This document shows positions 44,500-53,482 of a stretch of 64,000 nt of DNA, piece after piece. A program made the translations under genes and the position numbers. The notes under the pieces were generated by a model that worked only from the letters and a program-made list of their open reading frames with translations, did not search any database and was not told where the DNA came from. Position 1 is the stretch's first letter; every line of letters begins with the position of its first letter. The stretch comes from Bradyrhizobium sp. 21 (lineage in GTDB: Bacteria; Pseudomonadota; Alphaproteobacteria; Rhizobiales; Xanthobacteraceae), in assembly GCF_023073335.1 (NCBI RefSeq), contig NZ_JADPJG010000002.1, positions 663,881 to 727,880 on the forward strand. Direction: 5' to 3'.

Positions 44500-47136
44500 C
44501 TACTCCCTTCGAAGCCCAAACTCATGCAACAGCAGCTCTCGCGCTTCACCGCGGGATGGTGCTGCCTCGTTGATCTGGCGCAGCAAGCGTGCGGCCGCTG
44601 GCCGGTCTGAGCTGATCAGCGATCGCGCCATGCCCATCAGCGGTCCATACGCCGGGTCGAATTCGGCGCTCGCGCGAAGCGCCTCGATGAGGCCGGGCGC
44701 GGCCGCTTCGATCAGCGCCGTTCCACGCGGATCGCCCCGCAGCGACGCGCCGACCTCGAGAAACCGGTTGCGTGCACGCCAGTAGGCGCTCAGCCGAGCG
44801 CCCAGTGGATCGTGGTCCGGTCCATGAGGCAAGAGCTCAGCCGGATCCGGCTGCAGGCTTTGCGTGACGGCAAGCAAGAGCGACCAGGGCGCGGACGTCA
44901 GGGCATGGACGTTCCGGCGCGCATCAAAGGTCACGAATGGATAGTCGTCGGTGTTGCGCGGACCCGCGCCGGCGAAGTTGGACAGGGCGCGCGGGCCAGC
45001 GAGGTATTGGCCGAGCAGGTCGATCGGAGCCTCGAATCCCAAGGGGTGGATAACCCGCCCGATGGCGGCATCGCGCAACCGCGCAGCGAGCGCGTCAGTA
45101 TCGAGATGGCCGCCGTCTTTCGTCCCAATGAGGGCGAGCATGGGCGTGCGTACGCTGTAATGGTTCAGCCAGGCCGCGCCGTCAGGATAGACGTCAAGGA
45201 AGCCGCGGATGATGGCGCGCAGGGACGGCAGGTCGAGCTGGTACAGGGGAAGCCATTGGCAGAAGATGCCCTGCGGCGCGAGCCTGCGTTTGACGGCGTC
45301 GAAATGCTCCACCGTGTAGAGCGCACCGCTGCCGTCCAGCGCTGGATGGAACAGGTCGGCGACGATGACGTCATACTGCTCCCTGTCCGCGGCGATGTAT
45401 CGGCGCGCATCCGCCACGGTCACCCGCGGCGCTCCAGAAGCCGCCGGATTGACGAACCAGGGAAGCAGGTCCACGACCTCCCGGGAGAGCTCGACGCCGA
45501 GCACGCTCACGCCGGGCATCTGCGATCCTCCGACGATGGTTGCACCAGTACCGATGCCGAGGAACAAGGCTTGGCGCGGCGCTTGATGAAGCAGCAGCGG
45601 CAGCACGGCCTGGCGGTAGTCGGATCGGCTCGAGCTTGTGCCGCCCATGCGGAAATGGCCGTTGACCTCGAGGTAGCGCGTCCCCGATACGTCGTCGACG
45701 ACGCTGGCCGTTGCCATGGGCCCTTCGCGCACCGCAAGCAATGCGCCGCCTGGCGGCACCTTCGTCAACGAGGGACCAGGATGCAGCCAAAGCACGAGCG
45801 CGACGATCTCCGGCACAGCGGACCACGCCAACGCCAGCCGGCTCGGCGGGAGCAGAACCAGGTAGCCAAGCGCAATCGGAAGAATCGCCTGCCATGTCCC
45901 GAACGTCGGAATCAGGAGTTGCGCCGCCACCAGCGGCGCGATGGACGCGCCGAGACTATTGATCCCGACCGCCCATCCGACGGACCCACGCTGGTCCCGC
46001 ACCCGTTGCGCAAGCAGGCCGAACAGCGCTCCCATCGCCGTTGACGGCGCTAGGAACAGCGCGATCGCCACGGCCAGTTCGCCGAACACGCCCGCGGCGG
46101 ACGCGATCTCGACCAGACGGCCGACATGAGGCGCGACCGATGCGGTCATCAGGCAGGCGAGCGCCGTTCCGGCGAGCAGACACTGCAGACTTCCATCTTG
46201 GGTCTGCCGCCCGGCGCGCTGCCAAAGCAGGCTCCCAGCCGCCGTGCCGAGCAAATAAGCGGCCAACAGCCCTGCGAAGGTGTAGACGGTGTCCTGCATC
46301 ACCTGCGCTGCCAATCGAACCACGAGAACCTCGAACGCAATTCCGAGCAGACCCGTAGCGAACAGGGTGATCGTGAGCCGCAGCTCTCGAACCGGCTCCG
46401 GTCGCGCCGGTGCTGCGCCAGCTCGCGCTTTGCCCGACGCCGATCCGACCGCGAGCGCGCCGAGGGCGCAGAACATGTTCACGCCCGCAAGGCAGACCAG
46501 GGTTTTGGAGAATCCAAGCATGGGGATCAGAAGGAATGTGGAAGCCAGCGTTCCAGCCAACGCCCCCGCTGTATTCGCCCCGTATACCCCGGCCGCGACG
46601 CGCGCCTCGCCGCGCGATTCTCTTGTCATCCGCTCCAGTGCGGCCAGCGTTCCGCCCATTGCCATCGTTGCGGGAAGCAGCACGAGCGTTGGAAGCGCAA
46701 AGCTGCTGGCCCACAGCAAGCTGGCAGACGGATCGGTGCCAAGCAGCGGCGCCAAGGCCCGACCAGCCCAAGGCAGAAGCCGGACGCTGATCAGGCCCCA
46801 AACCGCAATGACGGCTTCAAGCATCGCGTAGACGCGCCAGGGCGACCTCGATCGTCGGATCAGCCCATCAAGCGCGAATGCACCCAGTGCCAGACCGCCG
46901 AAAAATCCGGCGGTGACGCCGAGCACCGCCATCATCTCGGTCCCGAGCGCAAGGCTCAACTGACGCGTCCACACGATCTCATAGCCGAGGCCTGCGAAGC
47001 CGGAGGCAGTCACGATCGGAATCAGCAGCCGATGATAACGAGCGGCTTGAGGGCGCACCGACGCGGTCTGGACCTGGACCTCGCTCGCGACCGGTTCCCC
47101 CGAAGCGATCGCGGCGCTGCCCGGATCGGATTGCAT
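44500..47136 (-). CDS. fused MFS-like transporter / spermidine-synthase-like protein
   Basis: An 878-residue fusion. ATG 47136 is chosen because GGAG and AAGGGA precede it. The N-terminal half (about 35-500) has 12 or more membrane helices. The C-terminal half has a Rossmann spermidine-synthase fold: GIGTGA at 527-532, acidic VELS and ADAR. The DxxD motif reads DLFHP, so the catalytic Asp594 is kept but the second Asp, which holds putrescine, is His597. The amine acceptor is therefore probably not putrescine, and a methyl- or aminopropyl-transfer linked to export is possible. It lies downstream of the TonB receptor on the same strand, 183 bp away. Confidence 0.85.
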   Translation of the reverse strand: MQSDPGSAAIASGEPVASEVQVQTASVRPQAARYHRLLIPIVTASGFAGLGYEIVWTRQLSLALGTEMMAVLGVTAGFFGGLALGAFALDGLIRRSRSPWRVYAMLEAVIAVWGLISVRLLPWAGRALAPLLGTDPSASLLWASSFALPTLVLLPATMAMGGTLAALERMTRESRGEARVAAGVYGANTAGALAGTLASTFLLIPMLGFSKTLVCLAGVNMFCALGALAVGSASGKARAGAAPARPEPVRELRLTITLFATGLLGIAFEVLVVRLAAQVMQDTVYTFAGLLAAYLLGTAAGSLLWQRAGRQTQDGSLQCLLAGTALACLMTASVAPHVGRLVEIASAAGVFGELAVAIALFLAPSTAMGALFGLLAQRVRDQRGSVGWAVGINSLGASIAPLVAAQLLIPTFGTWQAILPIALGYLVLLPPSRLALAWSAVPEIVALVLWLHPGPSLTKVPPGGALLAVREGPMATASVVDDVSGTRYLEVNGHFRMGGTSSSRSDYRQAVLPLLLHQAPRQALFLGIGTGATIVGGSQMPGVSVLGVELSREVVDLLPWFVNPAASGAPRVTVADARRYIAADREQYDVIVADLFHPALDGSGALYTVEHFDAVKRRLAPQGIFCQWLPLYQLDLPSLRAIIRGFLDVYPDGAAWLNHYSVRTPMLALIGTKDGGHLDTDALAARLRDAAIGRVIHPLGFEAPIDLLGQYLAGPRALSNFAGAGPRNTDDYPFVTFDARRNVHALTSAPWSLLLAVTQSLQPDPAELLPHGPDHDPLGARLSAYWRARNRFLEVGASLRGDPRGTALIEAAAPGLIEALRASAEFDPAYGPLMGMARSLISSDRPAAARLLRQINEAAPSRGEARELLLHEFGLRRE

Positions 47137-47319
47137 TCCCTTCACTCCTGTCTCGCAGTCGCCTGGATGAGCGGGCCGGGCTGGAGTCTCGGCGCAGCGC
47201 AGATCCCATGTTCCCCATCGGCCGAACGTGTGGCCTTGGCCGATCAAAGCATCTCTAGGTCAGGTTTTCTCAAGATTTGTGACGGCTCAAGGGCCGGGTC
47301 ATGATGCAATGGTCGGCAA

Positions 47320-49515
47320 TCAGAAACGTCCCGCCAATGTCAGCCGCAAGGCGCGCGGCTCGGCGGGATGGACGTGACGATCGGCGACACCGCCGACGCG
47401 CTCTCCCGGCAATCGCGACAGATAGTAATATTCAATCTGGCTGGTCTGGGCGTCGAAGAGGTTGAGCACGTCGAGCTGCAGCCGCAGGCCATTGTCGAAC
47501 TTGTATCCGGCACGCGCATTGAAGATCAGCGAGGCCCGCGAGCTGACGCTGTCATCCTCGACCAGGGGACGCGGGCCGAAATAGCGCGCCTTCAGCGCGC
47601 CGAACCAGCCGCTGTCACCGCCAAACGTGACCGTACCACTTGCCACCCATGCCGGCGCGCCGGGGATGCGGTTCCCGACGGGATCGGAATCGATGAAGCG
47701 CGCCCGCGTATAGGCGACATCGGTATCGAACGTCATCCACGGCAGCGGCTTGTACTGGTTCGTCCACTCCACACCCAGGCGACGGCTGGGCCTGCTCGGC
47801 TCGGTGGTGCCGGCATCTCCGACGAACAATAGCTCGGAGTCGAAATCCAGCGAGAACAAGGCGAGCGAGGTCGTGAGACCCTCGATCGCCCTGGTGCGGA
47901 TTCCGAGTTCGGCGCCGCGAGAGCGGACGAGCAGCGGCACGCGATCAAGCGGGGTCATCCTGTCGTTGGGATCGACCGCAATCGTCGCACCGCGGATATC
48001 GTTGCTGTGCAGGCCGTAGCCGGCATTGCCGTAGAACTCAGTCTTGTACCAGGGACCGAGCACGATGCCGGCCTTCGGGCTGGTCATCGACGCTTGCGCG
48101 TTGCCGGAATTCTGCGGTGTGTCGCTGAAAACGTGTCCGGCAAAGACATCTTCCCGGATGCCGACTGTGGTGCGCAGCCAGTCGGTCCAGCGCATGGTCG
48201 TGTCGGTCCAGACGCCGACATTGCCCTCCTGCACGCGATCATCGCGTACGGTCGAGAGCAGCGCGCGCTGCTCCGTCTTGAACAGGCCAACATGGATGTC
48301 GTCGTAGCGGCTCTGCAATCCGGCGCGTGTTTGGATGTCGACGCCGGCAAAGCGCCAATCGAACGCGTGCTGCGCATCGAAGCCGCCGAGAGTCCGACGA
48401 TCAAGCTGGCTGAACTGGTCGCCATTGACCGGATTGTCGAGGTAATATGTGAAATCGTTGAAGAGCCGGAGGTCGGAGCGCACGACATAGGCGCGGACGC
48501 TGGTTTGTCCGTATTCGCTTGACTGCGCCCAATTGCTGGACAGGCTGAAGCGGCTGGAATTGCCGCCATCGGTCGGATCGAGTGTGCCAAAGCGACTGAT
48601 CAGGCCCTGGTCGATCGCGCGCTGCGCGATCTGGTCTGTCGAATTCCAGCCATTCGAATAGGCCATCGCCGTCAGCGTCAGACCGTCGGTCGCGGTGCCC
48701 TGGCTGTAGCGCATGACGCCGTTCAGCTTGCGGATATCGTCCGGCACGCCCCAAGGCCCGTCATATTTGCCCGCCTCGATCGCCGCCAGCAGCGTGCCAC
48801 CGCCAACGGCGCTTGATCCGGCCGCCAATGCCCGGCGATAGCCGAAGCTGCCGAAGGTCATCTCGGCGATGTTGCTTGGCAACTGATTGACGTAATCGAT
48901 CGCCACGGCGCCGGCGGACGCGAAGTCGCCCTGATCGGCGAAATACGGTCCCTTGCGGACGTTGACCGATTGGATCAGCTCGGGCACGAGGAAATTGATG
49001 TCGGCGTAGCCTTGCCCATGCCCATGGGTCGGCATGTTGACGGGCATGCCGTCGACGGTGATCGCCAGATCGGTGCCGTGATCGAGATTGAAGCCGCGCA
49101 GGAAATACTGATTGGCTTTGCCCTCGCCGGAGTGCTGAGTGACGATCAGGCCGGGCACCACCTCCAGCGCCTCGCCGGGTCGCGAGAAGGGGACCGCGTT
49201 AACGGCCACGCCGCTGATGCGGGTCGCACTGGCGGCGGTGGGTTGCAAAGTGGACGGGCCATCGGGCGCTGCACGGGCTGCGGCACCGCCCTCGGTCGGA
49301 CTGTCCGAGCGAGCGGCGGACTGATTGCGCATGCTTCCACTTTTCGACGGTCTTCTCTGGGAAAGCCGATGGGGATGCTGATGAACGGGGGACGCAACCG
49401 TGATCGGCGGAAGCTCGGTGGGCGCGCCTGCGCTGAGCTCGTGGGCCGCAGCTGAAAGCGTGCACAGGGGGAACGATGCGGCGGCGGACAATATCCGCAA
49501 CAGAACCCCACGCAC
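47320..49515 (-). CDS. TonB-dependent outer-membrane receptor, probably for nickel or a nickel complex
   Basis: A 731-residue receptor. Start is uncertain because only TTG (49536) and GTG codons (49521, 49515) are available; GTG 49515 is eight bases after GGAG. A signal peptide ends near AAAH, then comes a linker with HQHPHR. The plug domain shows SRPGEALEVVPGLIV, QYFLRGFNLDHGTDLAITVDGMPVN in pieces, and GPYFADQGDFASAGAV; a 22-strand barrel follows and the chain ends in Phe, as outer-membrane proteins do. A NikR-type operator 63 bp upstream of the start suggests nickel control. Helicobacter pylori FrpB4, a NikR-regulated TonB nickel receptor, is a precedent. Confidence 0.88.
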   Translation of the reverse strand: MRGVLLRILSAAASFPLCTLSAAAHELSAGAPTELPPITVASPVHQHPHRLSQRRPSKSGSMRNQSAARSDSPTEGGAAARAAPDGPSTLQPTAASATRISGVAVNAVPFSRPGEALEVVPGLIVTQHSGEGKANQYFLRGFNLDHGTDLAITVDGMPVNMPTHGHGQGYADINFLVPELIQSVNVRKGPYFADQGDFASAGAVAIDYVNQLPSNIAEMTFGSFGYRRALAAGSSAVGGGTLLAAIEAGKYDGPWGVPDDIRKLNGVMRYSQGTATDGLTLTAMAYSNGWNSTDQIAQRAIDQGLISRFGTLDPTDGGNSSRFSLSSNWAQSSEYGQTSVRAYVVRSDLRLFNDFTYYLDNPVNGDQFSQLDRRTLGGFDAQHAFDWRFAGVDIQTRAGLQSRYDDIHVGLFKTEQRALLSTVRDDRVQEGNVGVWTDTTMRWTDWLRTTVGIREDVFAGHVFSDTPQNSGNAQASMTSPKAGIVLGPWYKTEFYGNAGYGLHSNDIRGATIAVDPNDRMTPLDRVPLLVRSRGAELGIRTRAIEGLTTSLALFSLDFDSELLFVGDAGTTEPSRPSRRLGVEWTNQYKPLPWMTFDTDVAYTRARFIDSDPVGNRIPGAPAWVASGTVTFGGDSGWFGALKARYFGPRPLVEDDSVSSRASLIFNARAGYKFDNGLRLQLDVLNLFDAQTSQIEYYYLSRLPGERVGGVADRHVHPAEPRALRLTLAGRF

Positions 49516-49844
49516 CGCCACGTCTCCGCACGACAATTACTGCAGTCCAACAAACCGATGCTCACGCTAGCAGGTGAGTATGACGATGCAACAACAATGT
49601 CATACTGATCGCTGCGGCCGCACCCACGGCGCGTTGCGCGGTCTCGGATACGAATTGCTGCAACCGGAATATGTTGTCGAAACGTCAAAAGCGATGATCG
49701 GCGCTTCGTACAGGTGTCACATTGGCGACCGATAAGCCTTTGCTTCCTCGGTGACCTGTGCCTGCCTCGCGCAGGTTGTCTTGTGGACGCAGGCCACCGG
49801 CTTTCCTTAACTGAGAAGCTTGCGCCTTTGCTTGCATTTGGCCG
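49516..49844. other. divergent intergenic region with NikR-type box
   Basis: About 330 bp between the receptor gene and the secretion-type gene. It contains the NikR-type operator at 49578-49605. No riboswitch-like conserved core or further gene was recognised in the remainder. Confidence 0.6.
49578..49605. promoter_or_regulatory. NikR-type nickel operator
   Basis: GTATGA-N16-TCATAC matches exactly the NikR consensus known from the E. coli nik promoter, with both half-sites and the 16-base spacer correct. The repeat extends one base further on each side (AGTATGAC and GTCATACT). It lies 63 bp upstream of the proposed start of the TonB receptor. The match is seen directly; binding by a NikR protein is inferred, and no NikR gene is in the window. 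Confidence 0.75.
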
Positions 49845-50522
49845 ATGACAGGGGACATGAGAAGACATCGGGCGATACGGCGAATATCGGTGCGGCTCGC
49901 GCTTGTGCTGGCACCATTGCTCGGTGTTCCCACCTCAAGCTTGGCGCTGCCGGCGGATTTCTCCGATGTCGACGTGCCAGGCGCCATCGCGCCGGCGTCC
50001 CAGCTCCCGTTTCCGGAGTCTCCCGCAATGACGGCGCCGGCCGTCAACCCCGCCGCGCGATCGCGATCTCCCGTCAGGACGGAGGCGATGAAGGGCAATC
50101 CACTCTGGGCAATTCCGCTCGCGACCCTGTCCGACACGCTTCAACGACCGATCTTTTCGCCCTCGCGCCGGCCGCCGCCAGCGATGGTTTCGCTGTCGGA
50201 CTCCACTGCGCCGGCTGGGCCGCCGAGCCTGCCGCCGGTCGAGCTGCGACTTTTGTTGGTCGGTACCGTTATCGGCGGCGATCAGAGTGTCGGGATCTTT
50301 GTCGACCAAGCGAGCAAGGCCACACTGCGTCTGAAACTGGGCGACGATTATCAGGGCTGGAGACTTCGTTCGGTGGACCGCCGCGAGGTGACAATGGCGC
50401 GCGGTGAGCTAAGCGAGACGTTGAAATTCCCAACAAGGGGCGAGGGCGCGCCGGCAATCGGGCACGCGGTTACGGAAAGCGCGGTGAGGCGAGGCAGCTC
50501 GCACACGGCGGAGTACGACTAA
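49845..50522 (+). CDS. orphan type II secretion GspN/GspC-like exported protein
   Basis: A 225-residue protein with an N-terminal signal anchor (VRLALVLAPLLGVPTSSLALP), a Pro-rich linker, then NPLWAIPLATLSDTLQRPIFSPSRRPPP and a small beta domain (ELRLLLVGTVIGGDQSVGIFVD, LRLKLGDDYQGWRLRSVDRREVTM in pieces). This is the layout of the homology region of GspC/GspN, which links inner membrane and secretin. No other secretion gene is nearby. ATG 49857 is an alternative start with a better AGGGGA site. Confidence 0.6.
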   Translation: MTGDMRRHRAIRRISVRLALVLAPLLGVPTSSLALPADFSDVDVPGAIAPASQLPFPESPAMTAPAVNPAARSRSPVRTEAMKGNPLWAIPLATLSDTLQRPIFSPSRRPPPAMVSLSDSTAPAGPPSLPPVELRLLLVGTVIGGDQSVGIFVDQASKATLRLKLGDDYQGWRLRSVDRREVTMARGELSETLKFPTRGEGAPAIGHAVTESAVRRGSSHTAEYD

Positions 50523-50590
50523 GCGAGCCAATCGCGTCGACGCCCGGCCAAATTCCGGTTTGAGCGAAGCTCCTGAAGACCACACGGGGC

Positions 50591-51895
50591 CTAGATAGGA
50601 AACAATGGATTGGCCGGTCGCGCCAGGCCGAGGTGATCGCGCAATGTCGTTCCCTCATAGTCGGCGCGGAACAGCCCTCGCTCTTGCAGGATCGGCACGA
50701 CGAGCTCGACGAAATCCTCGAAACCCTCGTGGAAATAGGGCGGCATGACGTTGAAGCCATCGGCGGCATGTTCGTCGAACCAGAGCTGGAGCGTGTCGGC
50801 AATGCGTTCGGCCGAGCCGCACAGCACCCAATGGCCGCGGGCGGCGGCGGTGAGATTGTAGAGGTCGCGCAGTGTCATGTTCTCGCGGCGTCCCTTGGCG
50901 AGCATGACGCTGGCGAAGCTGTGATAGCTGTCGGACGGGGCGATGTCAGGGATCGGTCCGTCGAGATCATAGGCTGACATATCCTGGCCGAAGCGGTCGG
51001 ACAGGATCGCGAGCGCATTGCTGCCGCTCACAAAACTCTGGAGCACGTTGAGCTTCTCGAACGCCTCCTTGTCGGTGCGGCCGACGACCGGCATCACGCC
51101 CGGCAGCACCGTGACATCCTCCGGCCTGCGGCCGAACGACGGCAGGCGGGTCTTCAACGAGGCGTAGCCGGCCTTTGCTTCCTCGATGTCCTGCACCACC
51201 GAGAATACGATATCAGCGGTGCGCGCGGCCAGCGCCTGCCCGGCCTCGGAGCCGCCGGCCTGCAGCACGACGGGGTGGCCTTGCGGGCTGCGGCCGATGT
51301 TGAGCGGTCCTTTCACCTTGAAGAATGGACCTTCATGGTCGATCGAGCGCAGCCGCGCCGGATCGACATAGAGGCCACTGGCACGGTCGGCGACGATGGC
51401 GTCATCGGCCCAGCCGTCCCAGAGGCCCTTGACGACGTCAAGAAATTCGCCCGCCATCTCGTAGCGGCGGGCGTGGTCGGGATGGGTGGTGCCAAAATTC
51501 GCGGCCGTTGTCGGATTCGCCGTCGTCACCGCATTCCACGCGGCGCGGCCCTTCGAGATGTGATCGAGCGAAGAGAAGACGCGCGCGACCGAAAACGGAT
51601 CGCTGTAGGTAGTGGAGACGGTCGCGCCGAGCCCGATATGGCTCGTGGAGGTCGAAAGCGCCGCCAGCATCGTCAGCGGCTCCAGCCGCAGCGTGTAGGA
51701 GGGATGGGCGGCGGCATCGGCGTAGAGGTTGTCGCCCATGAAGATCAGGTCGAACTTGCCGCGCTCGGCGGTGCGGCCGATTTCCTGGATCGCTGCAAAA
51801 TCCTGGAAGCTGTCGACCGCGCCGGGATAGCGCCAGCCCGCGACATGGCTGCCGGTTCCCAGGATGAACAGGCCGAGATGCATCTGTCGTTTCAT
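50591..51895 (-). CDS. LLM flavin-dependent monooxygenase (NtaA/SnaA/DszA family)
   Basis: A 434-residue bacterial-luciferase-fold enzyme with the NtaA/DszA features LGLFILGTGSHVAGWRYP, AERGKFDLIFMGDNLY, TVSTTYSDPFSVARVFSSLDHIS in pieces, and AWNAVTTANPTTAANFG. It uses FMNH2 and oxygen to cleave C-N or C-S bonds in compounds such as nitrilotriacetate or sulfonates. It is the last gene of the leftward importer operon, 16 bp after the permease, so it should oxidise the imported compound. Confidence 0.92.
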   Translation of the reverse strand: MKRQMHLGLFILGTGSHVAGWRYPGAVDSFQDFAAIQEIGRTAERGKFDLIFMGDNLYADAAAHPSYTLRLEPLTMLAALSTSTSHIGLGATVSTTYSDPFSVARVFSSLDHISKGRAAWNAVTTANPTTAANFGTTHPDHARRYEMAGEFLDVVKGLWDGWADDAIVADRASGLYVDPARLRSIDHEGPFFKVKGPLNIGRSPQGHPVVLQAGGSEAGQALAARTADIVFSVVQDIEEAKAGYASLKTRLPSFGRRPEDVTVLPGVMPVVGRTDKEAFEKLNVLQSFVSGSNALAILSDRFGQDMSAYDLDGPIPDIAPSDSYHSFASVMLAKGRRENMTLRDLYNLTAAARGHWVLCGSAERIADTLQLWFDEHAADGFNVMPPYFHEGFEDFVELVVPILQERGLFRADYEGTTLRDHLGLARPANPLFPI

Positions 51896-51911
51896 GGCGC
51901 GTTTCCTGGCG

Positions 51912-52670
51912 TCATGTCCAGAACAGGATTTTTCGTTCGAGCAAGCCGATCAGGCCGAAGAAGGCGAGGCTCGCGGCGGACGCCACGAAGATCGCCGCCC
52001 AGACCTGGACGAAATCGATCTGGAGCACGGCCTGGTAGATCACCCAGCCGAGCCCGCCATGCGCGCCGAGCATCTCGGTGACGATCGCCACGATCACGCT
52101 GCGCACTGTCGAGACGCGCATGCCGGCGAGCAGCAGCGGCAACGCGGTCGGCAGACGCAGGCGCCACAACACGCCAAAGCGGTTTGCGCCAAAACTCTTC
52201 ATGAGATCGACGGCGCGGCGATCGACGCGGTCGAGCCCGGCCAGCATCGACAGCAGGATGGTGAAGCTCACCGCCATCGCCACCATCACGATCTTCGAGC
52301 TGACGCCGATGCCGAACCAGAGCAGGATCAGCGGCGAATAGCCGACCACGGGCACCGAATTGATCGCGGTGGCGAGCGGCAGGATGGCGCTGCGTAACGC
52401 CGGCACCAGTGCGATGGCGACGGCAAGGCCGATGCCGATCAGGCAGCCGAGCCCGTAGCCCGCGAGCGCTTCCAGCAGCGTGTAGCCGGCGGCGTCGATG
52501 AGCGTTACACGCTTGGACCAGAGACCGACGAGGATGTCGCTGACGGCAGGCAGAACATAGGCCGGCAGATGCAATCCGCGCGCAGCACCTTCCCAGCACA
52601 CGATCAGGAGGACAGCGCCCAGAATGCCGCGCTGGATGGCGAGCGAGGGGGCTGCGACTGCGCGGCTCAT
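51912..52670 (-). CDS. ABC transporter permease (SsuC/ThiX type)
   Basis: A 252-residue membrane protein. ATG 52670 overlaps the stop of the upstream permease by 4 bp. It has about six helices and the docking loop DLMKSFGANRFGVLWRLRLPTALPLLLAGMR in pieces. Two different permeases in one operon imply a heterodimeric channel, which is unusual because SsuC/TauC importers normally have a single permease gene. Confidence 0.9.
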   Translation of the reverse strand: MSRAVAAPSLAIQRGILGAVLLIVCWEGAARGLHLPAYVLPAVSDILVGLWSKRVTLIDAAGYTLLEALAGYGLGCLIGIGLAVAIALVPALRSAILPLATAINSVPVVGYSPLILLWFGIGVSSKIVMVAMAVSFTILLSMLAGLDRVDRRAVDLMKSFGANRFGVLWRLRLPTALPLLLAGMRVSTVRSVIVAIVTEMLGAHGGLGWVIYQAVLQIDFVQVWAAIFVASAASLAFFGLIGLLERKILFWT

Positions 52671-53482
52671 TGCTCGGCGCTCCAGAACACCAAATGCCGC
52701 TCGAGCGCGGCGACCACCGCATAGAAGCCTGTGCCAAGCAGGGCCGCGGCGAGCAGGGCGGCCCAGATCGCGACGACGTTCTCGGTGAACATGGCCTGGA
52801 GCAGCAGCACGCCGAGCCCGGTCGTGTCGCCGAACCATTCGCCGACGATGGCGCCAACCAGGCTCAGCGATGCGGCCAGCCGCAGCGCGACGAAAATCTG
52901 AGGCAGCGCGGCCGGGAGCTGCAAGCGCAGCAGGAGCTGGCGGTTGGAGGCGCCAAAGCTGCGCATCAGGTCGATCTGCCTGGGATCGACGGTCTCCAGC
53001 CCCAGCAGCGTGTTCACCGTCACCGGAAAGAAGGTGAGGTAGAACGCGATGATCGCCTTGGCGAGCAAGGTGTTACCGAACCACAGGACGACCAGCGCGC
53101 CGAACGCGATGACCGGAATGGTCTGCGACACCACGAAGATCGGAAAGATCATCTCGCGCAGGGCGCGGACGCGGAAGAACACGACGCCCATCAGCGCGCC
53201 GAACGCGCCACCGGAGGCGAAGCCGATCAGCGTCTCGGCCAGCGTGCGCAGGAAGCCGTCGACATAGGCCCGAGGCGTCGCCGCCATCGCCATCAGGATC
53301 GTGCTCAGGCGCGGCAGATAATAAGGCCGGATGCCGAACAGCAGCACCGAGCCTTCCCAGATCACCGCCGCGACGGCGAGGCCGAGCAGAAGCCGGATCA
53401 GCTTGCGCAGCCAATCCGGCATTGCCATCGACCGCGCAGCCGCGCGGCCGTCACCAAGCGATGTCGCGGCAGGGCTGCTCAC
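52667..53482 (-). CDS. ABC transporter permease (SsuC/ThiX type)
   Basis: A 271-residue membrane protein, starting at GTG 53482, which overlaps the binding-protein stop (GTGA); ATG 53428 is an alternative. It has six helices, the loop DLMRSFGASNRQLLLRLQLPAALPQIFVALR in pieces, and WFGDTTGLGVLLLQAM. It partners the permease at 51912-52670. Confidence 0.9.
   Translation of the reverse strand: MSSPAATSLGDGRAAARSMAMPDWLRKLIRLLLGLAVAAVIWEGSVLLFGIRPYYLPRLSTILMAMAATPRAYVDGFLRTLAETLIGFASGGAFGALMGVVFFRVRALREMIFPIFVVSQTIPVIAFGALVVLWFGNTLLAKAIIAFYLTFFPVTVNTLLGLETVDPRQIDLMRSFGASNRQLLLRLQLPAALPQIFVALRLAASLSLVGAIVGEWFGDTTGLGVLLLQAMFTENVVAIWAALLAAALLGTGFYAVVAALERHLVFWSAEQ

Noticed and set aside
49516..49844. 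Cobalamin riboswitch before the TonB receptor
   Set aside because: I looked for the B12-box core because many TonB receptors are B12-controlled. It is not present, whereas the NikR-type box is exact.
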